A stretch of 64,000 nt of DNA, taken from assembly GCF_015905305.1 (NCBI RefSeq), contig NZ_JADZLQ010000002.1, positions 248,001 to 312,000 of the forward strand, in the 5' to 3' direction. The notes below the pieces were generated by a model. That model saw nothing but the letters and a program-made list of their open reading frames with translations, was not told where the DNA came from and did not search any database. Shown here piece by piece: positions 18,051-26,494 of the stretch (within the stretch, counting starts at the first letter, position 1; each line of letters opens with the position of its first letter). Origin of the DNA: Pinirhizobacter soli. Lineage in GTDB: Bacteria > Pseudomonadota > Gammaproteobacteria > Xanthomonadales > Rhodanobacteraceae. The translations under genes were made by a program, and so were the position numbers.

Positions 18051-18057
18051 CTTGCGT

Positions 18058-18438
18058 ATGCTTCCCTCCATGAAGCCCGCCCCCTGCGCCCTGGTCGTCG
18101 ATCGTTCCTCAATGGTGGCGGAAACCGTCGCCATGGCGCTGGAAATGATGGGTTATCGCAGCGAATCGGCCACCAGCTTCCGCGAGGCCAGGCGTCTGTT
18201 CCAGACGATGCCCGCGCTGACCCTCCTGATCGCCCATGCCGACGTCGCCGATGAGCGCGCCGGGGGGCGCTTGCTCCATCTTGCCCGGGCGCATCGCGCG
18301 GACCTGCCGGTGATCGTCATCTCCTCGCGCTCCCGCCAGGAGCTTCCGCCGGTGCCCGACGACGTGATCTTCCTGCGCAAGCCCTTCGACCGGTCGGAAC
18401 TGGTGGACGCCATCGCCAAGGCGCGTGCTGCGACGTGA
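18058..18438 (+). CDS. Degenerate response-regulator receiver domain protein
   Basis: Single-domain protein of 126 residues with a CheY-like fold pattern: N-terminal ALVVDRSS, a central hydrophobic strand LTLLIAHADV, and the conserved Lys in FLRKPFDRSELVDAI near the C-terminus. The acidic pair at the N-terminus is reduced to one Asp. The strand that should end in the phospho-acceptor Asp has Ala or His instead, so phosphorylation is doubtful. It likely acts as a pseudo-receiver in protein binding. The ATG at 18058 is preferred over a later ATG at 18070 because ACGGGAA precedes it, inside the hairpin arm. Confidence 0.7.
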   Translation: MLPSMKPAPCALVVDRSSMVAETVAMALEMMGYRSESATSFREARRLFQTMPALTLLIAHADVADERAGGRLLHLARAHRADLPVIVISSRSRQELPPVPDDVIFLRKPFDRSELVDAIAKARAAT

Positions 18439-18449
18439 TGAGAGAGAAG

Positions 18450-18526
18450 TGGTGGCCCCGGCGGGGTTCGAACCCACAACCTCACCCTTAGGAGGGGTGC
18501 GCGCTATCCAATTGTGCCACGGGGCC
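18450..18526 (-). tRNA. tRNA-Arg (anticodon CCT)
   Basis: The minus strand folds as a 77-nt cloverleaf. The acceptor stem GGCCCCG/CGGGGCC is perfect, followed by discriminator A and an encoded CCA. The anticodon stem CACCC/GGGTG holds the loop CTCCTAA with anticodon CCT. The T-arm carries GGTTCGAACC. It reads AGG codons. No integrase or attachment repeat is seen beside it. A possible -10 TATCCT lies at 18538-18543. Confidence 0.97.
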
Positions 18527-18714
18527 GCGAGGCGGCAAGGATACCCGACAGGGCCCTGGCGACGGAAGGCGAGTGCCTGAAGACGGCGCCGCTTAGCCGT
18601 TCCGGCACATGCCTGGAGGCTGCGTTTGCTGCAACGATCAGGATACGCCCGACCCCGATGTCGATGCGACCTTGGTTCCTTAGGCCGGGCGTCCATCCAT
18701 GCGAGGGACTCATC

Positions 18715-19470
18715 ATGCGCGCCTTGTGGTCGACCGGTTTCGTTATCGCTGCCCTGTGCGTTTCACGCCTCACCGCGGCTTCGGACATCAAACCCTACCT
18801 CGCCTCAGCGCTTGCCGACCCGGCACGGGCCGCCGACACCAAGGACGATGCCCGGCGCAAACCGGGCCCGATGCTTGCGTTTTCCGGGGTGAAGCCTGGC
18901 GACAAGGTCGTGGACCTGATTCCAGGCGGAGGCTATTTCACCCGCATCCTGTCCAAGGCGGTCGGTGACAAGGGCCACGTATTCGTGGTGTGGCCGAACG
19001 AGTACGCCAAGGAATCGCACCCGGATCCTGAAAACAGCAAAAAGCTTGCGGCGACACCCGGCTACGGCAACATCACCGTGCTCGAGCAGCCGGCCGCGGC
19101 CTTTTCCACGCCCGAACCGGTGGACATGGTGCTGACGGTTCAGAACTACCACGACTATCCGGATGTGTTCATGGGCAAGGTCGATCCTGTGGCCCTCGAC
19201 CGTGCCGTGTTCAAGTCGCTCAAGCCCGGCGGCATCTTCCTGGTGGTCGACCACGTGGCGGCGGCGGGCTCCGGCCTTCGCGACACCGACACCTTGCACC
19301 GCGTGGATCCTGCCATCGTCAAGAAGGAACTGGCCGAGGCCGGGTTCGAGTTCGTGGGCGAAAGCGACGCGCTGCGCAACCCGGCGGACGACCACACCAA
19401 GAAGGTGTTCGATCCCGCGATCCGCGGCCATACGGACCAGTTCATCTACAAGTTCCGGCGCCCGAAATAA
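18715..19470 (+). CDS. Secreted methyltransferase-like protein (COG4798 type)
   Basis: Protein of 251 residues with a short signal peptide (about 1-21, ending TAA). A Rossmann methyltransferase fold follows: motif I is DKVVDLIPGGGYFTRIL, and the later LKPGGIFLVVDHVA block is typical of class I enzymes. COG4798 proteins are predicted methyltransferases with export signals, an odd location for SAM-dependent chemistry, and have no assigned substrate. The ATG at 18715 follows GAGGGA and is just before the signal peptide. The gene stands alone between the tRNA and the ALDH operon. Confidence 0.75.
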   Translation: MRALWSTGFVIAALCVSRLTAASDIKPYLASALADPARAADTKDDARRKPGPMLAFSGVKPGDKVVDLIPGGGYFTRILSKAVGDKGHVFVVWPNEYAKESHPDPENSKKLAATPGYGNITVLEQPAAAFSTPEPVDMVLTVQNYHDYPDVFMGKVDPVALDRAVFKSLKPGGIFLVVDHVAAAGSGLRDTDTLHRVDPAIVKKELAEAGFEFVGESDALRNPADDHTKKVFDPAIRGHTDQFIYKFRRPK

Positions 19471-19527
19471 GCCACAACTCAAGGCCCGCCAATGACTTGG
19501 CTGGGGCCGGAACGGTCGGGCGGGTTA

Positions 19528-19553
19528 GGGGTCGGAGTATTCACCCCGACCCC
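19528..19553. repeat. Short GC-rich palindrome, possible REP-like element
   Basis: Inverted arms GGGGTCGG (19528-19535) and CCGACCCC (19546-19553) surround a 10-nt loop in the gap between two co-directional genes. No T-run follows, so a terminator is less likely. Short palindromes of this form occur as dispersed REP elements in xanthomonad relatives; no second copy was noticed in this window. Confidence 0.4.
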
Positions 19554-19589
19554 GCTTGGGGGCCTGGCGGCGGGCTCCAGGTCGCGCTT

Positions 19590-19598
19590 TGCTAGAAT
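19590..19598 (+). promoter_or_regulatory. Extended -10 promoter element before ALDH operon
   Basis: TGCTAGAAT matches an extended -10 (TGn plus TAGAAT) and lies 53 bp before the ATG at 19652. No convincing -35 is present at 17 bp, which is tolerable for extended -10 promoters. Confidence 0.45.
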
Positions 19599-19651
19599 CG
19601 CGGTTTTGGCGGCCTGCATGCGGGTTGCCCCAAGTAACCGCAGGAGTTGTC

Positions 19652-21187
19652 ATGTCCGCTGCAATCCTCAAGGCCCTTTCCCTTTCTGCCGTGGAATCGG
19701 GTTCGTACCTGGGCCAGGGCGAATGGTCCAAGACCACCGACGCCGGCAAGCTGGAACCGGTGAACCCTGCCACCGGTGAGGTCATCGCTGCCGTCCACGC
19801 CACTGGCAAGGCCGATTACGAAACCATCATCGAGCGCGCGCAGGCCGCCTACGCCATCTGGCGCACCACGCCCGCGCCGCGTCGCGGCGAAGCGGTGCGC
19901 ATCTGTGGCGAAGCCCTGCGCAAGCACAAGGACGCCTTAGGCTCGCTGGTGGCGCTTGAGATGGGCAAGATCAAGCCCGAAGGCGACGGTGAAGTGCAGG
20001 AGATGATCGACATCGCCGACTTCGCCGTGGGCCAGAGCCGCATGCTCTACGGCTACACCATGCATTCGGAGCGCCCGGGCCACCGCATGTACGAACAGTG
20101 GCACCCGATCGGCCTGGTCGGCGTGGTCAGCGCCTTCAACTTCCCTGTCGCCGTGTGGGCGTGGAATGCGTTCCTCGCCGCCATCTGCGGTGATATCACC
20201 ATCTGGAAGCCGTCGCCGCGCACGCCGCTGTCGGCCATCGCCACGATGAAGATCGTCAACGAAGCCCTGCGCGATGCAGGCTTCCCCGACATCTTCTTCC
20301 TGTTCAACGATGCCGGTACCGAGCTTGCCCAGACCTTCGTCGACGACCGCCGCATCCCGTTGGTGAGCTTTACCGGTTCCACCAAGGTCGGCCGCATGGT
20401 CGGCGAGCGCGTGGCCAAGCGCATGGGCCGCAGCCTGCTGGAACTGGGCGGCAACAACGCCATCATCGTGGACGAAAGCGCGGACCTTAAGCTTGCGATC
20501 CCGGCCATCGTTTTCGGCGCCGTGGGCACCGCCGGCCAGCGCTGCACCTCCACGCGTCGCGTGTTCGTGCACCAATCGATCCACGACGATGTGCTCGCTT
20601 CGCTGACCCGCGCCTACGGCCAGCTCGAATCGAAGATCGGCGACCCCACCCTCTCCACCACGCTGATGGGTCCGCTCAACAGCCCCGAGGGCGTGAAGGC
20701 CTATCTGGACGCCATCGAGAAGGCCAAGGCGGCCGGTGGCAAGGTGGTGACGGGCGGCAAGGCATTGACCGACCGCAAGGGTAACTTCGTGTTGCCGACG
20801 ATCATCACGGGCCTCTCCAACAGCGATGACATCGTGCAGGCGGAAACCTTCGCGCCGATCCTGTACGTGATGCCGTTCAAGGATCTCGACGACGCCGTCG
20901 CGCTGCAGAACGCCGTGCCCCAGGGGCTTTCGTCCGCCATCTTCACCCGCGATCTCAAAGCCGCCGAGAAGTATCTCTCCGCTGGCGGTTCCGATTGCGG
21001 CATCGCCAACGTCAACATCGGCACCTCCGGCGCCGAGATCGGCGGCGCCTTCGGTGGCGAGAAGGAAACCGGCGGCGGTCGCGAATCCGGTTCCGATGCC
21101 TGGAAGGTGTACATGCGCCGCCAGACCAACACCATCAACTACTCCGACGCACTGCCGCTGGCCCAGGGCATCAAGTTCGAGTTCTGA
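19652..21187 (+). CDS. ALDH7-type aldehyde dehydrogenase (aminoadipate semialdehyde type)
   Basis: NAD-dependent dehydrogenase of 511 residues. The catalytic Glu lies in LELGGNNAI and the catalytic Cys in [12 protein letters not shown]. The C-terminal [28 protein letters not shown] is diagnostic of the antiquitin (ALDH7) branch, which oxidises alpha-aminoadipic semialdehyde/piperideine-6-carboxylate in lysine breakdown. An aminotransferase partner is not in view, so the pathway is inferred from the family. CAGGAG stands before the ATG. The stop overlaps the SDR start as TGATG. Confidence 0.9.
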   Translation: MSAAILKALSLSAVESGSYLGQGEWSKTTDAGKLEPVNPATGEVIAAVHATGKADYETIIERAQAAYAIWRTTPAPRRGEAVRICGEALRKHKDALGSLVALEMGKIKPEGDGEVQEMIDIADFAVGQSRMLYGYTMHSERPGHRMYEQWHPIGLVGVVSAFNFPVAVWAWNAFLAAICGDITIWKPSPRTPLSAIATMKIVNEALRDAGFPDIFFLFNDAGTELAQTFVDDRRIPLVSFTGSTKVGRMVGERVAKRMGRSLLELGGNNAIIVDESADLKLAIPAIVFGAVGTAGQRCTSTRRVFVHQSIHDDVLASLTRAYGQLESKIGDPTLSTTLMGPLNSPEGVKAYLDAIEKAKAAGGKVVTGGKALTDRKGNFVLPTIITGLSNSDDIVQAETFAPILYVMPFKDLDDAVALQNAVPQGLSSAIFTRDLKAAEKYLSAGGSDCGIANVNIGTSGAEIGGAFGGEKETGGGRESGSDAWKVYMRRQTNTINYSDALPLAQGIKFEF

Positions 21188-21951
21188 TGACATCGCCCGT
21201 GTTCGAAGCTCTCGACTTCACCGGCCGCCGCGTGGCGGTGGCCGGTGGCAGTCGCGGCATCGGCCGGGCCATGGTGCTGGCATTTGCCCACGCGGGCGCG
21301 CAGGTTTCCGTCTGTGCCCGCGGCAGGCCCGCACTGGACGAACTGGCGGCGGAAGTACCCGGCAAGATCCACGCCCACGCCGCCGACCTCGCCAGCGATA
21401 CCTCGATCAAGGCATGGATCGACGATGCCGGCCACGCGATGGGTGGCATCGACATCCTGGTCAACAACGCCACCGGGTACGGCATGGCGGATGACGAAGA
21501 CGGCTGGGCGCAAAGCATCGGCGTGGATGTGATGGCAGCCGTACGCGCCAGCCGCCATGCCCTGCCCTGGCTGCGCAAGGCATCGTCAGCGTGCATCATC
21601 ACCACCGCGTCGATCGCCGCCCTGCACGCCAGCCCGCACAGTGCGCCGTACGCCGCGGCCAAGGCAGCGGTGATGCAGTACACCACCTCCCAGGCGCTGT
21701 CGCTTGCCGTCGACGGAATCCGTGTCAACGCTATCGCGCCCGGCTCCATCGCCTTTGCCGATGGCATCTGGGAACGGCGTGAGCGCGAAGCTCCCGAACT
21801 TTACGCACGCACCCTGGCCAAGATCCCCTTCGGTCGTTTCGGCAAGCCCGAAGAGATCGCCAACGTGGCGCTGTTCCTGGCCTCGCCGCTGGCCGGCTGG
21901 ATCACCGGACAGACCCTCGTCGTCGATGGCGGCCAGATTCTTACCGGCTGA
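21187..21951 (+). CDS. Short-chain dehydrogenase/reductase
   Basis: Classical SDR of 254 residues. The cofactor motif is AGGSRGIGRAM near the N-terminus, NNATG follows in the NNAG position, and the catalytic set is Ser in ITTASIAA and YAAAK. The C-terminus ends VVDGGQILTG as in many 3-oxoacyl-ACP reductase-like SDRs. Translation is coupled to the ALDH gene by a TGATG overlap, suggesting a shared pathway. The substrate is unknown; the Arg in SRG suggests NADP(H). Confidence 0.87.
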   Translation: MTSPVFEALDFTGRRVAVAGGSRGIGRAMVLAFAHAGAQVSVCARGRPALDELAAEVPGKIHAHAADLASDTSIKAWIDDAGHAMGGIDILVNNATGYGMADDEDGWAQSIGVDVMAAVRASRHALPWLRKASSACIITTASIAALHASPHSAPYAAAKAAVMQYTTSQALSLAVDGIRVNAIAPGSIAFADGIWERREREAPELYARTLAKIPFGRFGKPEEIANVALFLASPLAGWITGQTLVVDGGQILTG

Positions 21952-21963
21952 AGGAACCTGATC

Positions 21964-22725
21964 ATGACCGACGTTACCGAACGCTTCTCCGACCGCGTCG
22001 CCAACTACGTTCGCTTTCGTCCTGACTATCCGACGGCCTTGCCGCAATGGCTTGCCGAACACGCCGGCATGGCGCCCGATGCCTTGATCGCCGACGTCGG
22101 CGCGGGCACCGGCATCACCTCGAAGATGCTGCTCGACGCCGGCCGCCGCGTGGTGGCGGTGGAACCGAACGCGCCGATGCGCGAGGCCGCCGTCGCCTGG
22201 CTTGGGGATGAGCCGGGCTTCCAGGCCGTCGATGGCCGTGCCGAAGCAACCACGCTCGCCGATCGCAGCGTCGACGGCGTGATCGCCGGCCAGGCCTTTC
22301 ACTGGTTCAACCCGGATGCCACGCGAGCGGAGTTCGCCCGCATCGTGCGTCCGGGCGGGTTCGTCGCCTTGTTCTGGAACAGTCGCCGGCTTACCGGTAC
22401 GCCGTTCCTGGAAGGCTACGAAAAACTTCTCCATGACTACGGCGTGGACTACGCCAGCGTCGCTGAGCGCTATGCCGACGACGATGCCATGCAGGATTAC
22501 TTCGGCGACAGCATGATCGGTAAGGCCAGCTTCCCCCACGGCCAACGCCTGGACTACAGCGCACTGGAAGGACGGCTGCTATCGTCCTCCTACGTGCCCC
22601 AGGCCGGGACCCCGACCCACGCGCCGATGCTCCAGGCATTGCGCAAGCTCTTCGACACGACGTCCACCGATGGCCGTGTGGATTTCGACTACGACACCCG
22701 CGTCTACGCCGGACGGATCGCCTGA
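21964..22725 (+). CDS. Class I SAM-dependent methyltransferase
   Basis: Protein of 253 residues. Motif I is [20 protein letters not shown], then [23 protein letters not shown] occupies motif IV and [16 protein letters not shown] motif VI, the pattern of the Methyltransf_11 (UbiE/TAM-like) group. It follows the SDR by 12 bp and precedes pyrD by 4 bp. The substrate is a small molecule of unknown identity; trans-aconitate-type targets would fit the family but nothing proves it. Confidence 0.83.
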   Translation: MTDVTERFSDRVANYVRFRPDYPTALPQWLAEHAGMAPDALIADVGAGTGITSKMLLDAGRRVVAVEPNAPMREAAVAWLGDEPGFQAVDGRAEATTLADRSVDGVIAGQAFHWFNPDATRAEFARIVRPGGFVALFWNSRRLTGTPFLEGYEKLLHDYGVDYASVAERYADDDAMQDYFGDSMIGKASFPHGQRLDYSALEGRLLSSSYVPQAGTPTHAPMLQALRKLFDTTSTDGRVDFDYDTRVYAGRIA

Positions 22726-22729
22726 ACTG

Positions 22730-23752
22730 ATGTATTCCTTCGCCCGCCCCCTGTTGTTCGCCCTGGACGCTGAAACCGCGCATCGCGCCACCTTGTATGC
22801 GCTGGGCGTGGCCGAACGCAGCAACCTGATGAAGTACGTCGCGCAACCGCCGGCCCCGTTGCCGGTGCATGCCTTCGGCATCGACTTCCCGAACCCGGTG
22901 GGCCTGGCCGCGGGCCTGGACAAGAACGGCGATCACATCGACGCGCTGGGTGCGCTGGGCTTCGGCTTCATCGAGATCGGCACCGTCACGCCGCGCCCCC
23001 AGGAAGGCAATCCCCGGCCACGCATGTTCCGCCTGCCCGCGCATGAGGCGGTGATCAACCGCATGGGCTTCAACAACGACGGCATCGATGCGCTGGTGCG
23101 CAACGTCGGCAAGTCCACTTACCGCGGCGTGCTGGGCATCAATATCGGCAAGAACAAGGACACGCCCAACGAGCGCGCGGTGGACGACTACCGGCTGTGC
23201 CTCGAGCGGGCATGGCCACTGGCGTCGTACATCACGGTAAATATCTCCTCGCCCAATACCCGCGGCCTGCGCGACCTGCAGGACGAAGAAACGCTGCGCC
23301 GTTTCATTGGCGAGCTGCGCGAAACGCAAGAACGCCTGGCTTCCACCGGCAAGCGCAAACCGATGCTGCTGAAGATCGCTCCGGACCTTGCCGACGCCGA
23401 ACTCGACGGCATGGCCGAGGTACTGCTGGCCAGCGGCATCGACGGCGTGATCTGCACCAACACCACGGTATCGCGCGAAGGCATCGATGGCGAGCATGCC
23501 CAGGAAGCGGGCGGCCTTTCCGGCGCACCGCTCTTCACCAGTTCCACCACCGTCCTTCGTGGCATGCATGAGCGCCTGGGTGGACGCATCGCCATCGTCG
23601 GCGTCGGCGGCATCACCGAAGGCGCCCAGGCGGCGGAGAAGATCGCCGCCGGTGCCAGCCTCGTCCAGTTGTATTCTGGGATGGTCTACCGCGGCCCTTC
23701 GCTCATCGGCGAATGCGTCGAGGAAATCCGCCGCCAGGGGAACCCGGCATGA
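22730..23752 (+). CDS. pyrD: Dihydroorotate dehydrogenase (quinone), class 2
   Basis: FMN enzyme of 340 residues oxidising dihydroorotate to orotate in pyrimidine synthesis, linked to the quinone pool at the inner membrane. The N-terminal amphipathic region (about 1-35) is the class 2 membrane-binding part. [37 protein letters not shown] with the catalytic Ser, and VGVGGI are present. The ATG at 22730 lies 4 bp after the methyltransferase stop. The stop overlaps the murB start as ATGA. Confidence 0.97.
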   Translation: MYSFARPLLFALDAETAHRATLYALGVAERSNLMKYVAQPPAPLPVHAFGIDFPNPVGLAAGLDKNGDHIDALGALGFGFIEIGTVTPRPQEGNPRPRMFRLPAHEAVINRMGFNNDGIDALVRNVGKSTYRGVLGINIGKNKDTPNERAVDDYRLCLERAWPLASYITVNISSPNTRGLRDLQDEETLRRFIGELRETQERLASTGKRKPMLLKIAPDLADAELDGMAEVLLASGIDGVICTNTTVSREGIDGEHAQEAGGLSGAPLFTSSTTVLRGMHERLGGRIAIVGVGGITEGAQAAEKIAAGASLVQLYSGMVYRGPSLIGECVEEIRRQGNPA

Positions 23753-24792
23753 TCGAGCCGCTGACCGACCTTGGCGGATTCGCCCTGGCCAGCAACGCCA
23801 CCCTGGCTGGCCGCAACACGCTTCGCGTGGATGCCCGCGCCAACCTGCTGGTGGAAGTGCGCGATCCGACGAAGCTCCCGGAGGTGCTGGCCTATCCCGC
23901 CGTCGCGCAAGGACCGGTGTTCGTCTTGGGCGAAGGCAGCAATGTGTTGTTCACCGGCGACTACCGCGGCACGGTGCTGGTGATGGCCACGCAGGGCGTG
24001 GAAGTGTTCGACCGGGACGACCACGTGTTGTTGCGGGTAGCGGCTGGCGAACGCTGGGACGACTTCGTACGCTGGTCGCTGGGCAAGGGTTATGCGGGGC
24101 TCGAAAACCTGATCATGATCCCGGGCACCGTGGGCGCCGCGCCGATCCAGAATATCGGCGCCTATGGCGTGGAAGTGGGCGAATTCATCGACAGCATCGA
24201 AGCCTATGACAGGCAGGCCCAGGCATTCGTGACACTTGACCGCCATGCCTGTGCGTTCTCGTATCGCAATTCCACCATGAAGCACCAGCCTGATCGCTGG
24301 ATCATCGTCGCGGTGACCTTTGCCCTGCCCCGCACGCCGCGGCTGCGGCTGGACTACGCCGGGATCGGCGAGGAACTCACCGCCATGGGCGTGGAAAAAC
24401 CCGCACCTTTCCATATTGCCGAGGCCGTTGTGCGGCTTCGCTCACGCAAGCTGCCGGACCCGGCTGTCATCGGCAATGCCGGCAGCTTCTTCAAGAATCC
24501 GATCGTCAGTGCCGCACAGGCACAGGCGTTGCAGCTGGCCCACCCGGGCCTGCCGGCGTGGCCGCATGCCGGTGGTACGGCCAAGCTCTCCGCCGCGTGG
24601 CTGATCGAGGCGGCGGGCCTGAAAGGCCATCGCGACGGTGACGCGGGCATTTCCGGACGGCACGCGCTCGTGCTGGTGAACCATGGCAAGGCATCGGGGC
24701 CGCAGTTGCTGGCCTTTGCGCGAAAGGTGCAGGCGGCCGTGGCGACACGGTTCGGCGTCCAGCTGGAGCCGGAGCCGGTTTTCGCGGGCTAA
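23749..24792 (+). CDS. murB: UDP-N-acetylenolpyruvoylglucosamine reductase MurB
   Basis: FAD enzyme of 347 residues for the second step of peptidoglycan precursor synthesis in the cytoplasm. The FAD-binding [25 protein letters not shown] and FSYRNSTMK motifs are present. The proton-donor Ser is in [10 protein letters not shown]. Length and the SYRNSTMK loop fit the E. coli-like type I enzyme. The ATG overlaps the pyrD stop, and this pair is a recurrent neighbour set in xanthomonads. It converges with the small gene at 24797. Confidence 0.96.
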   Translation: MIEPLTDLGGFALASNATLAGRNTLRVDARANLLVEVRDPTKLPEVLAYPAVAQGPVFVLGEGSNVLFTGDYRGTVLVMATQGVEVFDRDDHVLLRVAAGERWDDFVRWSLGKGYAGLENLIMIPGTVGAAPIQNIGAYGVEVGEFIDSIEAYDRQAQAFVTLDRHACAFSYRNSTMKHQPDRWIIVAVTFALPRTPRLRLDYAGIGEELTAMGVEKPAPFHIAEAVVRLRSRKLPDPAVIGNAGSFFKNPIVSAAQAQALQLAHPGLPAWPHAGGTAKLSAAWLIEAAGLKGHRDGDAGISGRHALVLVNHGKASGPQLLAFARKVQAAVATRFGVQLEPEPVFAG

Positions 24793-24796
24793 AGGC

Positions 24797-24991
24797 TTAC
24801 TGCCCGCCCACGGATGCCTGCAATGCCGCGGCAAGGCCGGCATCGCCGCTGACGATATCCTTCCAGGCCAGCTCCACCCCCTTGCGACGCCCCTTCTCGG
24901 TGAGTTTCAGCCCGCCGGGGTCGATGGTGAGCGTGTAGACGACGTCGCCGACGGCGAGTTCGCGCTTGAGTGGTTTGTCCAGGGGTGTCAT
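24797..24991 (-). CDS. Small conserved hypothetical protein (64 aa)
   Basis: A short, charged, probably soluble protein. It begins with Met-Thr-Pro, contains a DVVYTLTIDPGGLKLTEKGRRKGVELAWKDIV segment that reads like a compact beta-sheet domain, and has no signal peptide or membrane segment. GAGGA stands eight bases before the ATG, and third positions are strongly G/C, supporting a real gene. It lies 4 bp from the convergent murB stop and is divergent from the antiporter. I cannot assign a function. Confidence 0.7.
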   Translation of the reverse strand: MTPLDKPLKRELAVGDVVYTLTIDPGGLKLTEKGRRKGVELAWKDIVSGDAGLAAALQASVGGQ

Positions 24992-25082
24992 GGGCTGGTC
25001 CTCGCGTAGCTTCGAACGTATGCCTAGGCTTCATCCCCGGACGTGAAAGATCGGTCCAACCATCCTGCATTAGGGCCACATC

Positions 25083-26426
25083 ATGGACTTCCTCGGCTGG
25101 ACCGCTGCCGTTGGCGTCCTGCTCCTGGCCATGTCGCTTGCCTCGGGCTTGATCCAGCGCGGCCCGATCACCTCGTTCGGGCTGTTCCTGGCGGCTGGCA
25201 TCATCGCCGGACCCTGGGGGCTGGACATCGTTCGCGTCGATATCTCCGGCCATGTGACTTGGCTTGGCCATGTCACCGAGATGGCGCTGGTAGCGTCGCT
25301 GTTCATCACCGGCCTGAAGCTGCGCCTGCCCTTTAGCGATATCGGCTGGCGCCTGGCCTGGCGCCTGGCCTTCCCGGCCATGGTGCTGACGGTGGCGGGG
25401 CTGGCATGGCTGGTCCATGCCTGGCTTGGATTTCCCTGGCCGCTGGCACTGGCATTGGCCGCCATCCTGGCGCCCACCGATCCGGTTCTGGCCAGCCTGA
25501 TTTCGGTGGACGACGCCAGCGACGACGACAACCTCCGGGTGTCGCTATCGGGCGAGGCGGGCCTGAACGACGGTTCCGCCATGCCCGTGCTGCTGTTGGC
25601 CATGGCCCTGCTTGCCCCGAACTCGGCCAGTCCCTGGGCGCGCTGGTTTGCGGTGGATGTGCTGTGGGGGCTATTCGCCGGCGTCGCCATCGGGTTTGCC
25701 ATCGGCTGGTGCGTGGGTCTCATCGGCGCACGGCTGAAGAGCTTGCAGAAGGACATTGCCCCCAGCGATTTCCTCGCTCTCGCCCTGATGGCGCTTTCCT
25801 ACGCCGCGGCCCAGTCCGTCTCGGCGTCGGGGTTCCTGGCAGCCTTCGCCGCGGGCGTGGGTTTGCGGCGTGCGGAGTTGTACGTGGTGGAACGCCACCC
25901 CCACTCCTCCACGCAAAATGACGATGACGAACACCCTCCGGCCGAGGTGTTGGTCAACCCCAACCGCCGGCACGTCCAGGACGCAGGCGATCCGGCCGAA
26001 TCGGTGGGGTGGGTGGTAAGCGACGCGCTCAGTTTCGGCGACACGGTGGAGAGGTTGATCGCCGCCGGCCTGGTATTCCTTCTCGGCGCAGCGCTGGCGC
26101 CGCGGATCGACCTGGTCGGCCTAGGCCTGGCCCTGGCTTTATTCGTGGTCATCCGTCCGGCAGCGGTGTGGATCGCCACGATGGGCTCGGGCGCGCCCAG
26201 ACCACGGCGCCTGCTGTTCGGCTGGCTGGGGATACGCGGCATCGGTAGCGTCAACTACCTTGCCTACGCCCTCACCCATGGCTTGCAGGAGCCGGCCGCG
26301 GGGCGGATCGCGGACCTGACCGTTACCGTGGTGGTGGCCAGCATCGTGCTGCACGGGGTAACGGTGACGCCGCTGCTGAACTGGCGGCAGGCCAGGCTTG
26401 ATTCGAGAGAGGCAAGAAAGCCCTGA
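25083..26426 (+). CDS. CPA1-type sodium/proton antiporter
   Basis: Inner-membrane protein of 447 residues with about 12 hydrophobic segments. The CPA1 signatures APTDPVLAS (around 135) and GEAGLNDGSA (around 160, with the Asn-Asp ion-binding pair) are intact. A hydrophilic, acidic and His-containing loop at about 275-315 divides the transmembrane core and could be a pH or metal sensor. It exchanges Na+ or K+ for protons. It is 68 bp upstream of ppk1. Confidence 0.88.
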   Translation: MDFLGWTAAVGVLLLAMSLASGLIQRGPITSFGLFLAAGIIAGPWGLDIVRVDISGHVTWLGHVTEMALVASLFITGLKLRLPFSDIGWRLAWRLAFPAMVLTVAGLAWLVHAWLGFPWPLALALAAILAPTDPVLASLISVDDASDDDNLRVSLSGEAGLNDGSAMPVLLLAMALLAPNSASPWARWFAVDVLWGLFAGVAIGFAIGWCVGLIGARLKSLQKDIAPSDFLALALMALSYAAAQSVSASGFLAAFAAGVGLRRAELYVVERHPHSSTQNDDDEHPPAEVLVNPNRRHVQDAGDPAESVGWVVSDALSFGDTVERLIAAGLVFLLGAALAPRIDLVGLGLALALFVVIRPAAVWIATMGSGAPRPRRLLFGWLGIRGIGSVNYLAYALTHGLQEPAAGRIADLTVTVVVASIVLHGVTVTPLLNWRQARLDSREARKP

Positions 26427-26454
26427 GAGGTCTAGTCTAGAAAGCCAGCCCGCC

Positions 26455-26474
26455 GTGTCACAAATCCGTCAGCC
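26455..26474 (+). promoter_or_regulatory. PHO box upstream of ppk1
   Basis: GTGTCACAAATCCGTCAGC contains two TGTCA-like half-sites (TGTCA at 26456-26460, CGTCA at 26467-26471) spaced exactly 11 bp around an AAAT core. It matches the PhoB consensus CTGTCATAAATCTGTCA with few changes. It lies 21 bp before the ppk1 start codon. PhoB control of ppk is known in other gammaproteobacteria. Confidence 0.7.
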
Positions 26475-26494
26475 AGCATGCCTTAAGGTGATCA

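Noticed and set aside
18450-18526. tRNA-Arg as an integration site
   Set aside because: No integrase, AT-rich segment or repeat of the tRNA 3' end is seen on either side.
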